Assembly (NCBI GenBank): GCA_034431935.1
Contig: DAOUCU010000071.1
Span: 1-35,629 of the forward strand
Origin: JBFMDU01 sp034431935
GTDB lineage: Bacteria > Chloroflexota > Dehalococcoidia > GIF9 > JBFMDU01
Direction: 5' to 3'
Length of the DNA stretch: 35,629 nt
Below the pieces are notes generated by a model. The model was not told the DNA's origin, did no database searches, and worked only from the letters and a program-made list of their open reading frames with translations. Positions 7,627 to 14,691 of the stretch are shown here, one piece after another. Each line of letters starts with the position of its first letter. Within the stretch, counting starts at the first letter, position 1. Both the position numbers and the translations under genes were made by a program.

Positions 7627-8631
7627 TCACTTCGTGCTGGCCTTCAGTGCTCCGGCCAGATTCTCGATAAAAGCATCGTACATTTCCGAATCGTAGCGTT
7701 CAATATCGCCCTCATCACACAGCTTGGCCAGGGCCGGGTCTATCGGAAATTGTCCCAGAAGTGGAGCGCCGGCGGCCCGCGCCATTTCCACTCCCTGGCT
7801 CTTACCGAATAGCTCGATTTTCTTATTTACCTCAGGCACATACAGATAGCTCATGTTCTCGACGACGCCGAGAATGGGTTTATTCATCTGACGCGCCATT
7901 TTTACCGCCTTCTTGACTATCATCGCGGTCAGGTCCTGCGGTGTGAACACAATGACAATCCCGGACACTGGCAGACTCTGCAATACGGTAAGCGGAGCAT
8001 CGGCCGTGCCTGGCGGCAGGTCAACCATGAGATAGTCCAGTTCGCCCCAGAGCACTTCTTCCCAGAACTGGGTAATTGCCTTGCCGATGAGAGGCCCCCT
8101 CCAGACAACAGCATCATCCTCACTTGCTAAAAGGAGATTTATGGACATGACTTCAATGCCCGACCTTGAGACTACCGGCAAAATACCGGTATCACTGCCC
8201 CCGGGACGAGCACTGATGCCAAACATCCTCGGTATGCTGGGGCCGGTGATATCGGCATCCAGGATGCCCACCTCATGGCCGCGGCGTTTCAAAGCAACCG
8301 CAGCAAGGCTGGAAACCAGTGATTTACCCACACCTCCCTTCCCGCTCATTATGGCGACAACATGACTGACCTTATTCAAATCGCTCGGTTTACCGCCAAT
8401 GTAGCTGACATTAACCTCCTTCACCCCATCGAGTTTGCTGATGAGCTCTTTTACCTGACCTTTAATCTCCTCCTCAATGTCATCGGTTAAGGCAACCGAA
8501 GACAGGGTAACCGATACTTTGTGGTCGGCTACGCTAACATCGCGGACCAGATTCATCTTAACCAGACTGCGCATAACACGCGGGACAATAACGTTTTTCA
8601 GGGTTTCCTTAACCTGTTCTTGTGTTAGCAT
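7627..8631 (-). CDS. Mrp/NBP35-family Fe-S carrier ATPase
   Basis: This 334-aa protein starts with a MIP18/DUF59 domain (about 1-78), followed by a P-loop ATPase with the deviant Walker A SGKGGVGKS (96-104), DADITGPS and VDLPPGTAD motifs of Mrp/ApbC. Such proteins hold and transfer 4Fe-4S clusters in the cytoplasm. The C-terminal CxxC that normally binds the cluster after VENMSY is absent (the segment reads YLYVPEVNKK), so cluster binding may be altered or depend on partners. In Desulfovibrio an Mrp protein is part of the orange-protein complex with NifX-type and MinD-type partners, and the same three families occur here. The ATG is preceded by GAGAAGGG. Confidence 0.92.
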   Translation of the reverse strand: MLTQEQVKETLKNVIVPRVMRSLVKMNLVRDVSVADHKVSVTLSSVALTDDIEEEIKGQVKELISKLDGVKEVNVSYIGGKPSDLNKVSHVVAIMSGKGGVGKSLVSSLAAVALKRRGHEVGILDADITGPSIPRMFGISARPGGSDTGILPVVSRSGIEVMSINLLLASEDDAVVWRGPLIGKAITQFWEEVLWGELDYLMVDLPPGTADAPLTVLQSLPVSGIVIVFTPQDLTAMIVKKAVKMARQMNKPILGVVENMSYLYVPEVNKKIELFGKSQGVEMARAAGAPLLGQFPIDPALAKLCDEGDIERYDSEMYDAFIENLAGALKASTK

Positions 8632-8641
8632 GATGCCCTTC

Positions 8642-9040
8642 TCAGTGCAGTCGCTCCATCAGATTTGGCAGCTTACCTTCAAGATAGCGCTTTACCGCCT
8701 CATCGATGTTCTCAACGTCGGTGACGACCGGGTTAATCCCGTAACTCTTGAGGCTTTCGTAGGCACCCCAGCCCATGCCGCCGGCAAGAAGTACCTGGCA
8801 ATCGGTAATGGCTCCGGCCATTGTGGCATGCTTGGCCTGAGAACCGGCATCGTAGCCATGCCGGCCGCCCGGCTCTTGATGCCCCGGCTCTTGGGCGGCA
8901 AAGGTATGGTGCCCCGCCTTTGGCCTGGTTTCCTTACCCATTGCTTTACCATTCTCCACTGTCACGACCACATAAAGCGGTGCTCGGCCGAAATGCTGGC
9001 TGATGGTAACTCCGTCTTCAGATATCGCGGCAATCTTCAT
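8642..9040 (-). CDS. NifX/NifB-family cofactor-binding protein with His-rich insert
   Basis: This 132-aa protein has the dinitrogenase FeMo-cofactor-binding fold: MKIAAISEDG, SQHFGRAPLY near residue 15, then after the insert LLAGGMGWGAYESLKSYG and a final helix. Residues about 43-73 form a His/Gly/Gln-rich loop (AGHHTF, GHQEPGGRHG, KHATMAGA), which could bind metal. The family includes NifX, the C-terminal part of NifB and the Mo-Cu orange protein. There is no nitrogenase in view, so a non-nitrogenase metal-cluster role is likely. The start follows GGAGGT. It lies 10 bp upstream of mrp in the operon. Confidence 0.9.
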   Translation of the reverse strand: MKIAAISEDGVTISQHFGRAPLYVVVTVENGKAMGKETRPKAGHHTFAAQEPGHQEPGGRHGYDAGSQAKHATMAGAITDCQVLLAGGMGWGAYESLKSYGINPVVTDVENIDEAVKRYLEGKLPNLMERLH

Positions 9041-9060
9041 TAGTCATACCTCCGATTTAT

Positions 9061-9348
9061 TTAGCTTGTCTTAAGTTCGTATTTCGGTTTGCCATCGGCA
9101 AAACTTAAACTGAGTCTTACCTCCTTCCCTTCGGCAAGATACTTCTCTGCCTCATCGCGCAACTTCTGGGACTCCGGGGACTTCAAGAAGGTCACCAGCA
9201 TCTCAAACCTCTGCCGGAGCTCCTCACTATCCTCACCCTTCAGAAGCTCCATAAGACAGTTGTTGAGTTCGTGCTCCGCCAGGCACTTGACACACTTCCC
9301 CGGGACGTCTTTGGTGGAATACTTTGGCTCAAGATTCACCGGCTCCAT
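9061..9348 (-). CDS. small conserved protein, paralogue of the 93-aa protein at 4890-5171
   Basis: This 95-aa protein of unknown function carries an N-terminal CVKC pair (Cys19, Cys22) and a third Cys (Cys31) that could bind metal, then helices with LRQRFEMLVTFL and KLRDEAEKYLAEGKEV, and a C-terminal beta strand (FADGKPKYELK). It is clearly related to the protein at 4890-5171, which keeps the helical core but not the CxxC. It lies between the CoA-binding and NifX genes, with 16- and 20-bp gaps. The ATG has an AAAGGAGA ribosome site. I do not recognise the family. Confidence 0.75.
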   Translation of the reverse strand: MEPVNLEPKYSTKDVPGKCVKCLAEHELNNCLMELLKGEDSEELRQRFEMLVTFLKSPESQKLRDEAEKYLAEGKEVRLSLSFADGKPKYELKTS

Positions 9349-9364
9349 ACAGGTCGCATCTCCT

Positions 9365-9742
9365 TTAGTTCATCATCACACAGACGCTATGCACAACCTT
9401 CAGATTGTTCGCGTGGCAATAAGCTATGGCCGCTTCACTCTCGGAGCCTGGCTGAAGCCAGACCCGCTCAAGCCCTAATCGCTTACATTCCTTAAGCACC
9501 CCCTCGGTCACCTGAGGCGGCACGACGAAATCAACTACATCTACTTTGACCGGGATAGCAGCAAGATCGGGATAGCACCTGACGCCTTCGATCTCTTTAA
9601 GTTTTGGATTGATAGGATATACCTCATAGCCACGGCTCTTCAGATTCTTGAAAATCCGGTTGCCGTATTTCCTGGGATTATTGGTGGCGCCAACTATGGC
9701 AAATCTCTTCTGAGCCATAAACTCTTTGGTCAAGTCCTGCAT
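9365..9742 (-). CDS. CoA-binding-domain protein
   Basis: This 125-aa single-domain protein has a CoA-binding Rossmann fold: FAIVGATNNPRKYGNRI near residue 12, YEVYPINPK, then VDVVDFVVPP and VWLQPGSES. Stand-alone members of this family (YccU type) bind CoA or a related nucleotide; their function is poorly defined. I chose the ATG at 9742, with AGGGGAG just upstream, over the longer reading frame to 9847, because the extra residues overlap the FmdB gene and look out of frame with any domain. Its place among metal-handling genes is unexplained. Confidence 0.85.
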   Translation of the reverse strand: MQDLTKEFMAQKRFAIVGATNNPRKYGNRIFKNLKSRGYEVYPINPKLKEIEGVRCYPDLAAIPVKVDVVDFVVPPQVTEGVLKECKRLGLERVWLQPGSESEAAIAYCHANNLKVVHSVCVMMN

Positions 9743-9752
9743 AGAACTCCCC

Positions 9753-9995
9753 CTAGTGTCTCCGGCATCCCCCTCCGGTGGAGCATGGTGGTGTCTCGCA
9801 CCGTTCGGTACGCCCGCAACATGTAGTACCCGAATGGGCTGACCCACCTTTTAGCAGGTTGGGAGCAGATATCAACCTCTCCAGTTTGTGCCCGCCGCAG
9901 GCAGGACAGGACAGTTCATTATTACCGGAGTTGCCGGACATCATGAATTCCGAGACCTCACCACAGTTGATACATCTGTAATCGTACGTCGGCAT
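9753..9995 (-). CDS. FmdB-family zinc-ribbon protein with Cys-rich tail
   Basis: This 80-aa protein starts MPTYDYRCINCG, and pairs Cys8/Cys11 with Cys30/Cys33 (CPACGG) in the single zinc ribbon typical of FmdB/CxxC_CxxC_SSSS proteins. Its tail (residues 55-80) has five more Cys residues and a His (CC, C, C, C), enough to bind a second metal. FmdB proteins are often called regulators, but their function is not proven. The start has AGAGGAG. It follows the MinD-type gene with a 1-bp gap, so the two are probably translationally coupled. Confidence 0.88.
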   Translation of the reverse strand: MPTYDYRCINCGEVSEFMMSGNSGNNELSCPACGGHKLERLISAPNLLKGGSAHSGTTCCGRTERCETPPCSTGGGCRRH

Positions 9996-9996
9996 G

Positions 9997-10872
9997 CTAA
10001 CTCCTCTTCGTCGTGCAGGACAGGAAGTCTTCTGTCAACTCCCACAGCCTGCGGATTTCCCGTGAAACGTAATTGTCGCAATATTCCACCACAGGCACCC
10101 CGGCGGCCATCGCCCTGATAACTGCGTCATCATAAGGTACCTTGGCCTTTACCGGTATACCCAGGCCGGTGCACATATCCTCCAACCGAGCAGTATTATC
10201 ACAATTGATGTCATATTTGTTGATGCATACCATCGCCGGCACGTCGAAGTGGCCGCAAACGCCCAGTACCCTTTCCAGATCATGCATGCCCGACAGAGTC
10301 GGTTCGGCAACCAGGAGAGCAACATCAGCCCCCGATAGCGAGGAAATGACCGGGCACCCGATACCCGGCGGCCCGTCACTGATAATACAGTCAGCACCCC
10401 GCTCCTCAGCAATAGCCCTGGCTTTCTGCCTTACCTGCGCCACCAGCTTGCCGGAGTTCTCGCCGCCCACGCCAAGCCGCGCATGCACCATGGCCCCGTA
10501 TCTGGTATCCGAGACAAACCAGTGCCCGGCCAAATTCTCCTTCATCTCAATGGCCCTGTCAGGGCAGGCGTGGAAGCAGAAGCCGCAACCCTCACACGCC
10601 GCAAGGCTGACCTTGAAGTTACTGATGGCTTTGAAGCGGCACAGTTGCTGGCACAGGCCACACTGACTGCATTTATCCTTATCAATGAAGGCAACCCGAC
10701 CGCCCCAGAACTCGTGCTTTTGCCGCACCTCAGGGCTCACCAGCAGATGAAGGTCTGCTGCATCTACATCGCAGTCGGCCAGCACTTTACTCCCGGCTAA
10801 CGCCGCGAACGAGCCGACAATGCTGGTCTTGCCCGTCCCGCCCTTACCGCTCAACACAACGAGCTCTTTCAC
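9997..10872 (-). CDS. MinD-superfamily ATPase with inserted ferredoxin domain (second copy)
   Basis: This 291-aa protein combines a MinD/ParA-type P-loop ATPase (SGKGGTGKTS at 8-17, DCDVDAADLH, IISDGPPGIGCPV) with an inserted two-cluster ferredoxin (residues about 65-115: CSQCGLCQQLC and CEGCGFCFHAC). Such proteins come in tandem pairs in anaerobes and belong to the orange-protein (ORP) complex of Desulfovibrio, where ATP use and Fe-S or Mo-Cu chemistry are thought to be linked. The start overlaps the upstream paralogue by 29 bp. The pair probably forms a heterodimer, by analogy with the MinD dimer; this is inference. Confidence 0.92.
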   Translation of the reverse strand: MKELVVLSGKGGTGKTSIVGSFAALAGSKVLADCDVDAADLHLLVSPEVRQKHEFWGGRVAFIDKDKCSQCGLCQQLCRFKAISNFKVSLAACEGCGFCFHACPDRAIEMKENLAGHWFVSDTRYGAMVHARLGVGGENSGKLVAQVRQKARAIAEERGADCIISDGPPGIGCPVISSLSGADVALLVAEPTLSGMHDLERVLGVCGHFDVPAMVCINKYDINCDNTARLEDMCTGLGIPVKAKVPYDDAVIRAMAAGVPVVEYCDNYVSREIRRLWELTEDFLSCTTKRS

Positions 10873-11710
10873 CAGCCATCTCCCTGATTCTGTAATAGAG
10901 ACTCCTGAACTCGTTTATCCATCCCGGTACGCCATCCACCAGGGCCACACCCCGTGAGTTCAGGCTGGCGATCCTGCGGTCCAGCGGTATAGTAAGCAGG
11001 ACGGGAATACCGTGTTTATGGCAGTAAGCCTCGACTGCACCATTTCCCACTCCAGCTCTATTAATGACTACACCATGGGGCATGTCAAGCTCCGAGACCA
11101 TCTGAACCGCCAGATCGAGGTCGTTCAGGCCGAAAGGCGTTGGTTCCGTCACCAGAAGACAGAAATCGCTACCTCTCACTGCCGTTATCACCGGACAGGA
11201 TGTCCCGGGGGAAACGTCTATGACAGCCACACTCCGGGGGTCAACAAACTCCTTAACCTTGCGTATTAAAGGGGGTGCCATAGCTTCTCCAACGTTGAGC
11301 CGGCCGTGTACGAAATCCACCCCATCGCTATGGCCTCTTTCCACGACACCGACCTCGCGTCCCTCTTCATAAATTGCCTTCTGCGGGCAAAAATAGGCGC
11401 AGGCGCCGCATCCGTGACAGAGCTGAGCAAAAGTCATCGCATGGCCGGGGAATATAGCGATGGCGTGATAGGCACACATCATGGCGCAATCGCCGCAATA
11501 AGTACACTTCTTCTCGTCGATGACAGGGACCGGTACAAAGACCGGCTCGCTGTGGGAAATGACAGGTCTCAGGAAGATATGAGCATTGGGCTCCTCGACG
11601 TCACAGTCGAGGAGCTGGACTTTCTCTTTTCCTTTCAGCGACAGGGCAAGACTGGTTGCTACCAGGGTCTTGCCGGTACCGCCTTTACCGCTGGCAACCG
11701 AAATAATCAC
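10844..11710 (-). CDS. MinD-superfamily ATPase with inserted ferredoxin domain (first copy)
   Basis: This 288-aa protein is built like its neighbour: Walker A SGKGGTGKT (7-15), DCDVEEPNAH, an inserted ferredoxin with CTYCGDCAMMC and CHGCGACAYFC, then VIDVSPGTSCPV and VINRAG. The start is a GTG with GAGG upstream. The two copies are clearly diverged from each other, so the duplication is old. In the orange-protein complex two such ATPases work with a NifX-type cofactor protein; here they lie directly after NifX and zinc-ribbon genes in the same operon, which supports a similar assembly. Confidence 0.92.
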   Translation of the reverse strand: MIISVASGKGGTGKTLVATSLALSLKGKEKVQLLDCDVEEPNAHIFLRPVISHSEPVFVPVPVIDEKKCTYCGDCAMMCAYHAIAIFPGHAMTFAQLCHGCGACAYFCPQKAIYEEGREVGVVERGHSDGVDFVHGRLNVGEAMAPPLIRKVKEFVDPRSVAVIDVSPGTSCPVITAVRGSDFCLLVTEPTPFGLNDLDLAVQMVSELDMPHGVVINRAGVGNGAVEAYCHKHGIPVLLTIPLDRRIASLNSRGVALVDGVPGWINEFRSLYYRIREMAGERARCVER

Positions 11711-11732
11711 TCAATATCCTCAGTAACGTTCC

Positions 11733-11930
11733 TTATTCCCTGACCATCGCGGCACCGCATTTAGGACACCTTAAGTTATAGCATGGCATCCCCATCTGGT
11801 GGGGTACTTTCTCCCCACAGGAGGGACATACACAGTTACCGCCGGGGCCCAACCCGGCACGTGTCCCCCTCATGCGGGCACCTCTTCCAGCACGCCCTTT
11901 CGGCGGCCCGGTACCATCTCCTCCGGGCAT
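11733..11930 (-). CDS. small Gly-rich zinc-ribbon protein of the NifX/DUF5320 neighbourhood
   Basis: This 65-aa protein begins MPGGDGTGPP, the opening shared by small Gly/Arg-rich proteins that accompany NifX-like genes, and ends with a zinc ribbon (CVCPSC at 33-38, RCPKCG at 54-59, plus Cys50). I chose the ATG at 11930 because AGGAGGT lies just before it; the longer frame to 12002 overlaps the NifX gene. The basic, glycine-rich first half is probably disordered. The role is unknown; it may act as a metal-binding partner. Confidence 0.8.
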   Translation of the reverse strand: MPGGDGTGPPKGRAGRGARMRGTRAGLGPGGNCVCPSCGEKVPHQMGMPCYNLRCPKCGAAMVRE

Positions 11931-11940
11931 ACGACACCTC

Positions 11941-12369
11941 CTATCGCTCTGCGCCTCTACCCCCACCCCAACCCATGCCACGGCCTCGACCGCGGCCTCC
12001 ACCTCCCCCCAGACCGAAATGGCCCGGCACAGTAGGCTGGGGACTGGCTTGAAGCTCGCCCGACCGGTATCTCTGTACGATGTCCCGGACGACCCCTGTG
12101 ACTCCTGTCATCACCTGTATTCCTGCGGCGGAAAGTACCTGATAAGCGTTCGGGCCGCAGTTGCCCGTCAGCACCGCCCTGACACCTTTGCCGGCGAGCA
12201 TCTGTGCCACCGCCACACCAGCCCCACCTGATGCCATGGCATCGACGTTATCGTGCACTTCGAACGACATGGTCTCCGGGTCAATCAGAAGAATGTACCG
12301 GCAGCGCCCCAGACGCGGGTCCACTGGCGCTTCCAAAGTCTGACCTGCGGCCGTAACAGCGATTTTCAT
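11941..12369 (-). CDS. NifX/NifB-family cofactor-binding protein with Gly/Arg tail
   Basis: This 142-aa protein has the NifX-type fold: MKIAVTAAGQ, VDPRLGRCRYILLID near residue 17, then GAGVAVAQMLAGKGVRAVLTGNCGPNA (Cys about 82) and a final helix with GVVRDIVQRYRSGEL. Instead of SQHFG it has DPRLGRC, as in the orange-protein branch of the family. The last 25 residues are nearly all Gly and Arg (GLGGGGGRGRG...), a disordered tail like those on the small Gly-rich neighbours. It probably carries a metal cofactor or cluster between operon partners; that is inference. It lies 63 bp downstream of the DUF5320-like gene. Confidence 0.9.
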   Translation of the reverse strand: MKIAVTAAGQTLEAPVDPRLGRCRYILLIDPETMSFEVHDNVDAMASGGAGVAVAQMLAGKGVRAVLTGNCGPNAYQVLSAAGIQVMTGVTGVVRDIVQRYRSGELQASPQPTVPGHFGLGGGGGRGRGRGMGWGGGRGAER

Positions 12370-12432
12370 AGCTAACTTCTCAATCCCGCTTCAGCGTAGA
12401 GTAATCATACGGTAGCTGACCTGTTACGTTCC

Positions 12433-12708
12433 TCAGTTTGCTTTACCGGCTTCAAGGTCGCGCAATCTTGCTTCGATGCGCTCAAGTTCCTTCTTAAGGT
12501 CTTCGGCCCGGGCTTTCAACATGTCGCTTTCCCTGCTGGTAAACGCCGATACCGCAGAAGGTGCGGTTGCGGCACCCGCTGCATAGTAAGCGCACCGGGG
12601 CAGACCACCCCTGCCTCTACCCACGTAAGGCCAGAGAGGAGACCACCCCCTGAACCCAAACCCCATTCCCCCTCCATAACCGCCCCTCCAATAATTTCTG
12701 CTAGCCAT
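12433..12708 (-). CDS. DUF5320-like small Gly-rich coiled-coil protein
   Basis: This 91-aa protein has a Gly/Tyr/Trp/Arg-rich first half (YWRGGYGGGMGFGFRGW) and a C-terminal coiled coil (residues 60-88, ESDMLKARAEDLKKELERIE...). That two-part layout is typical of DUF5320 proteins, which sit beside NifX-like and DUF134 genes in many anaerobes. The function is unknown; the coiled coil suggests an oligomeric scaffold or adaptor. The ATG has AGAGGTG upstream. It follows the regulator by 9 bp, so it is co-transcribed. Confidence 0.8.
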   Translation of the reverse strand: MASRNYWRGGYGGGMGFGFRGWSPLWPYVGRGRGGLPRCAYYAAGAATAPSAVSAFTSRESDMLKARAEDLKKELERIEARLRDLEAGKAN

Positions 12709-12717
12709 TTTTCACCT

Positions 12718-13242
12718 CTAACGGATTTTTCCAACCGCCTCCCTCGTCTCTCCGACGAGGTTGTTTACATAATTTCTTGACGGCCCGGTCCCCGGTCTTC
12801 CCCTGCCGCCATGGCAATATCCGAATCCCGCCGGCAGAAGCGGAGCAATATCCCGCGTCTCGCAGGTCGGACACGTCTCCGGCAATGCGTTAACCAGTGC
12901 TTCAAATGGCACTTCCCATTCGTGACCGCTGACGCAACGGAAGCGGCGCGACGCCATCTCAAAACGCCCGCCCTGAATCCTGATAGCTTTACCGTTTAAC
13001 AGGGCATCGGCCAGCTTGCGCCTGGCTGACTCCAGGATTCTCTGGAAAGTTGCCCGGGAAACGTTCATCCTCTCCCCGGCCACCTCCTGCTCTAAATCTT
13101 CGAGGTCCCGGAGACGGACTGCCTCAAGCTCCTCGACAGAAAGGCGGACCTCTTCAAGAAGCCTCATTGGCACACCGGCCGGCTTGAAGTAAGCCACCCC
13201 CGGCATGAACGCGACCCTGCGGCACTTTGGCGGTCTCGGCAC
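12718..13242 (-). CDS. DUF134-family DNA-binding regulator, first gene of the operon
   Basis: This 174-aa protein has the DUF134 domain (about 1-95): PRPPKCRRV at the start, then a sigma-70-region-4-like helix-turn-helix (LEAVRLRDLEDLEQEVAGE, MNVSRATFQRIL, ARRKLADALLNGKAI). A zinc-ribbon-like stretch follows (CVSGHEW ... CPTC), then a Gly-rich end. I chose GTG at 13242 because AGGAGGAGG lies just upstream and the protein then begins at PRPPKCRR. DUF134 genes often travel with NifX and DUF5320 genes. A perfect palindrome overlaps the predicted transcription start, so the protein probably represses its own operon, possibly in response to a metal or cluster. Autoregulation is inference. Confidence 0.87.
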   Translation of the reverse strand: MPRPPKCRRVAFMPGVAYFKPAGVPMRLLEEVRLSVEELEAVRLRDLEDLEQEVAGERMNVSRATFQRILESARRKLADALLNGKAIRIQGGRFEMASRRFRCVSGHEWEVPFEALVNALPETCPTCETRDIAPLLPAGFGYCHGGRGRPGTGPSRNYVNNLVGETREAVGKIR

Positions 13243-13264
13243 GATCACCTCCTCCTGACTATTT

Positions 13265-13278
13265 TGAGCATATGCTCA
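13265..13278. promoter_or_regulatory. palindromic operator TGAGCATATGCTCA
   Basis: This is a perfect 14-bp palindrome. It lies 5-18 bp downstream of the -10 box of the DUF134 promoter and so covers the predicted start site (near 13276). That placement suits a repressor site. The obvious candidate protein is the DUF134 regulator coded 23 bp downstream. I saw no second perfect copy elsewhere in the window. Confidence 0.65.
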
Positions 13279-13282
13279 TAAT

Positions 13283-13311
13283 AGTATAAGCAGATGTTAG
13301 GGCATTGTCAA
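13283..13311 (-). promoter_or_regulatory. sigma-70-type promoter of the DUF134/NifX/MinD/Mrp operon
   Basis: On the minus strand TTGACA (13311..13306) is followed after exactly 17 bp by TATACT (13288..13283). It is one of the best promoters in the window. The start site should fall inside the adjacent palindrome, giving a short leader of about 35 nt before the GTG at 13242. Confidence 0.8.
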
Positions 13312-13417
13312 CCCTCAAACAACACTCTATGTCGCACAATTCTCCCGCCGAACCAGCGCTTGCGCAGAACGCAACCGCTGGTCTACTATATGGCGCTTTT
13401 CCCGCTCCGGCCTGGGA

Positions 13418-13423
13418 TATAAT
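13418..13423 (+). promoter_or_regulatory. putative -10 box of the M20 gene
   Basis: TATAAT lies 27 bp before the M20 amidohydrolase ATG. No good -35 box is seen at 16-18 bp (GCTTTT), so the promoter may be weak or use an extended element (GGGATATAAT). Confidence 0.45.
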
Positions 13424-13450
13424 GGAACGGGGTGCGGCAGAGAGCCCGAC

Positions 13451-14626
13451 ATGGACAAGGCAAGTCTCAAAGCGCGAATCAGAGAAACCGTAGACCAGCA
13501 CCGCCAGGAGCTTATCGATATTTCCCTGGAACTGCACCGCAACCCGGAGCTGTCTTTCCAGGAGACGAAAGCCGCGGCGCTCCTTTCCGGCTATCTGGAA
13601 AGGAACGGCTTCAGAGTCGAGCGCGGCATCTGCGGACTGCCCACCGCCTTCCGGGGTACATACGGCTCGGGTAAACCGGCGGTGGCTATCCTGGCCGAGT
13701 ACGACGCCTTACCCCAGGTGGGCCACGCCTGCGGCCACAACATCATCGCCGCCGCGGCCGTAGGCGCCGGCGTCGCCAGCAAGCTGGCCGTCGATAGGTA
13801 CGGGGGCTCCGTGGTCATACTGGGCACCCCCGGGGAAGAGGGAGGCGGAGGCAAAATCATCATGGTAGAGCAGGGCGCCTTCAACGAACTTGATTGCGCC
13901 ATGATGGTCCACCCAAGCCGGCGCGATTCGGCCATGACCGATGCCCTGGCCGCCGTCGGCATCAAGGTCGAGTTCTTTGGCAAGGCCGCCCATGCCGCCT
14001 CCGACCCCGCGGCCGGCATTAACGCCCTGGAGGCCCTTATCCTATCCTTCAACAACATCAACTCCCTGCGCCAGCACATTATCGAAAAGGCGCGTATCCA
14101 CGGCATCATTAAGAACGGGGGCACGGCGGCGAATATCGTCCCGGACTACGCTTCCGGCGTCTTTCTGGTAAGAGCGCCCAACATGGAGTACCTCGAGCAG
14201 TTGAAAGGCCGCGTACTTGACTGCTTTACCGGCGCCGCCGTGGCCACTGGCGCCCGGCTCGAGTACTCATGGAACGAGAAGTCCTATGCCTCAATGAAGA
14301 ACAGCCTGACTATGGCACACCTGTTCAGCGCCAACCTGGAGGCCCTCGGCCGCAAAATTGACCCTTCCCTGCCGCGGATGGGCATGGGCAGTACCGACAT
14401 GGGCAACGTCAGCCAGGTAGTGCCCAGCATCCACGGCTGGATAGCAGTTGCGCCGCCCGATGTCTCCGAGCACTCTCCGGAGTTCGCGGCGGCGGCCGCT
14501 TCCGAAGCCGGTCACAAGGGCCTCATTGACGGGGCCAAGGCATTGGCCATGACCGCCGCTGACCTGCTGGCCGAGCCACAGCTTCTTACCAAGCTCAAGT
14601 GGGAGCACGCCAACCGCAGTGATTAG
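13451..14626 (+). CDS. M20-family amidohydrolase/peptidase
   Basis: This 391-aa protein has the M20 two-domain layout. The metal-binding catalytic part has EYDALP (83-88), HACGHN (92-97), TPGEEGGGGK (126-135) and MMVHPS (151-156), and a lid domain lies between about 170 and 285. The HxCGHN box and the late EHSPEF segment are typical of the M20D group (amidohydrolases, AbgB and aminoacylase types), which cut amide bonds of small N-acyl or aminobenzoyl-glutamate-like molecules in the cytoplasm. The true substrate cannot be told from sequence. It is the first gene of a plus-strand run leading into trxB and the replication genes, 65 bp away. The ribosome site is weak. Confidence 0.9.
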   Translation: MDKASLKARIRETVDQHRQELIDISLELHRNPELSFQETKAAALLSGYLERNGFRVERGICGLPTAFRGTYGSGKPAVAILAEYDALPQVGHACGHNIIAAAAVGAGVASKLAVDRYGGSVVILGTPGEEGGGGKIIMVEQGAFNELDCAMMVHPSRRDSAMTDALAAVGIKVEFFGKAAHAASDPAAGINALEALILSFNNINSLRQHIIEKARIHGIIKNGGTAANIVPDYASGVFLVRAPNMEYLEQLKGRVLDCFTGAAVATGARLEYSWNEKSYASMKNSLTMAHLFSANLEALGRKIDPSLPRMGMGSTDMGNVSQVVPSIHGWIAVAPPDVSEHSPEFAAAAASEAGHKGLIDGAKALAMTAADLLAEPQLLTKLKWEHANRSD

Positions 14627-14691
14627 AGGGCGGTATTCCACGGCCGCCCGGCGGCAGGTTCACCTTAGAACTGTCTTACCCGGGAGTTAAA

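Noticed and set aside
14631..14652. GGGCGG/CCGCCC hairpin after the M20 gene as a terminator
   Set aside because: The loop is 10 nt and no T-run follows; trxB starts shortly after and is probably co-transcribed.
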